Shown here piece after piece: positions 63,343 to 64,000 of a DNA stretch of 64,000 nt. How positions within the stretch are numbered: the stretch's first letter is position 1; every line of letters begins with the position of its first letter. A program made the position numbers and the translations under genes. Source of the DNA: Diplonema japonicum (Eukaryota > Euglenozoa > Diplonemea > Diplonemida > Diplonemidae); the NCBI GenBank assembly GCA_964019335.1, contig OZ025713.1, positions 62,001 through 126,000 on the forward strand. The letters run 5' to 3'. The notes beneath the pieces were generated by a model, which was given only the letters and a program-made list of their open reading frames with translations, was not told the DNA's origin and did no database searches.

Positions 63343-64000
63343 CTATGCTACACCTGGGACTCTACACCCTGCTGCGATAAGGGTTTGTAATGCGTCGGCG
63401 TGCTTGTTTTCAATCGCTTTGCAACACGGGGTAATACCGTCGTTGTTGGCCTTCTTCACATCGGCTTTTCCTTCCGTGATGAGGATTCGCAATGCGTCGG
63501 TTTTTCCGTTTTCGGCAGCTATGTAACACGGGGTACAACCGTCATTGTTGGCCTTGTTCACATCAGCCTTTCCTTCCCTGATGAGAATGCGTAATGCGTC
63601 AATGTGACTATCAATGGCCATGATACACGGGGTAATACCGTGGATATCGGCCATGTTCACATCTGCCTTTCCTTCAGTAATGAGGATGCGTAATGCGTCG
63701 CTGTGCCCACCTTGAGCCGCCTTGTAACACGGGGTCATACCATTTCTGTCGGTCTTGTTCACATCAGCTTTTCCTTCCGTGATGAGGATGCGTAATGCAT
63801 CGGCATGTCCATTTTCAGCCGCTATGGAACACGGGGTGGACCCGTCGTCGTAGGCCTTGTTAACATCAGCCTTTCCTTCCGTGATAAGGATGCGTAATGA
63901 GTCAGCGTGACCAATACCAGCCGCCGTGATACACGGTGTCTCACCTTTAATCTCTGCCTTGTTCACATCTGCCTTACCTTCCGTGATGAGGATGCGTAAT
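63343..64000 (-). CDS. Ankyrin-repeat protein, 3' part (continues past right edge)
   Basis: Open to the window edge, stop at 63343. It encodes at least six ankyrin repeats of about 34 residues (GSTPCSIAAENGHADALRI, DGCTPCYIAAENGKTDALRI type, each ending EGKADVNKA) and a short end (LQTLIAAGCRVPGVA). Repeats are clearly related to those of the protein at 37828 in both sequence and 102-bp unit length, so the genes share a recent source. Whether this one also has an ADP-ribosyltransferase domain lies outside the window. Confidence 0.85.
   Translation of the reverse strand, partial: LRILITEGKADVNKAEIKGETPCITAAGIGHADSLRILITEGKADVNKAYDDGSTPCSIAAENGHADALRILITEGKADVNKTDRNGMTPCYKAAQGGHSDALRILITEGKADVNMADIHGITPCIMAIDSHIDALRILIREGKADVNKANNDGCTPCYIAAENGKTDALRILITEGKADVKKANNDGITPCCKAIENKHADALQTLIAAGCRVPGVA

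Noticed and set aside
1-64000. rRNA, tRNA or other standard RNA genes
   Set aside because: I looked for tRNA T-loop motifs (GGTTCGA type) and rRNA-like blocks on both strands and saw none with a plausible fold; a tRNAscan/Infernal run would settle it.

Overview
The window looks like nuclear DNA of a microbial eukaryote. Genes are separated by A/T-rich spacers full of long homopolymer runs. Several genes have short GT-AG introns, many proteins are secreted or membrane-spanning and built from repeats, and non-LTR retrotransposons are present. Every gene I can support, and all three retrotransposon families with protein-coding remains, lie on the minus strand. Several starts are preceded by a pyrimidine tract and an AG. 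One-way gene runs, retroelements inside introns and a possible spliced-leader fragment at about 60.7 kb suggest Euglenozoa, perhaps a diplonemid. That placement is inference.

Layout (genes are read from high to low coordinates). 1-21.4 kb: three tandem copies (A partial, B, C) of a gene encoding a secreted, membrane-anchored protein with three beta-lactamase-like domains. All eight visible domains have Gly where the family's catalytic Ser should be. Two near-identical DUF924 genes lie upstream of copies A and C as part of a segmental duplication. A PLAC8-type Cys-rich protein and a ubiquitin-like/LRR protein lie between A and B, and a small signal-peptide/TM protein between B and C. 21.5-35.8 kb: a protein with a possible CaaX end, a frameshifted non-LTR retrotransposon (RT1), a two-TM sensor with a degenerate cyclase-like domain, a DadA-like FAD amino-acid dehydrogenase, and an unknown acidic protein. 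35.8-46 kb: a nest of SINE-like repeats, an ADP-ribosyltransferase-ankyrin protein, and a second retrotransposon (RT2) with the end of an APE endonuclease domain and an intact reverse transcriptase. 46-64 kb: two paralogues of a large surface protein (LVIVD propeller, Pro/Thr-rich stalk, multi-pass membrane region). The one at 58.2-62.2 kb is intact. The one at 46.7-52.3 kb is broken by a nonsense codon, two frameshifts and a truncated RT3 retrotransposon with a 10-bp target duplication. Between them is a PARP-like gene; an ankyrin gene runs off the right edge.

Taken together, the region carries a cell-surface/sensing and ADP-ribosylation gene repertoire being remodelled by duplication, gene conversion and retroposition. 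Three LINE 3' ends recur as short orphan tails, and one of them is shared with an abundant SINE-like family. No rRNA, tRNA, CRISPR or prokaryotic operon features were seen.
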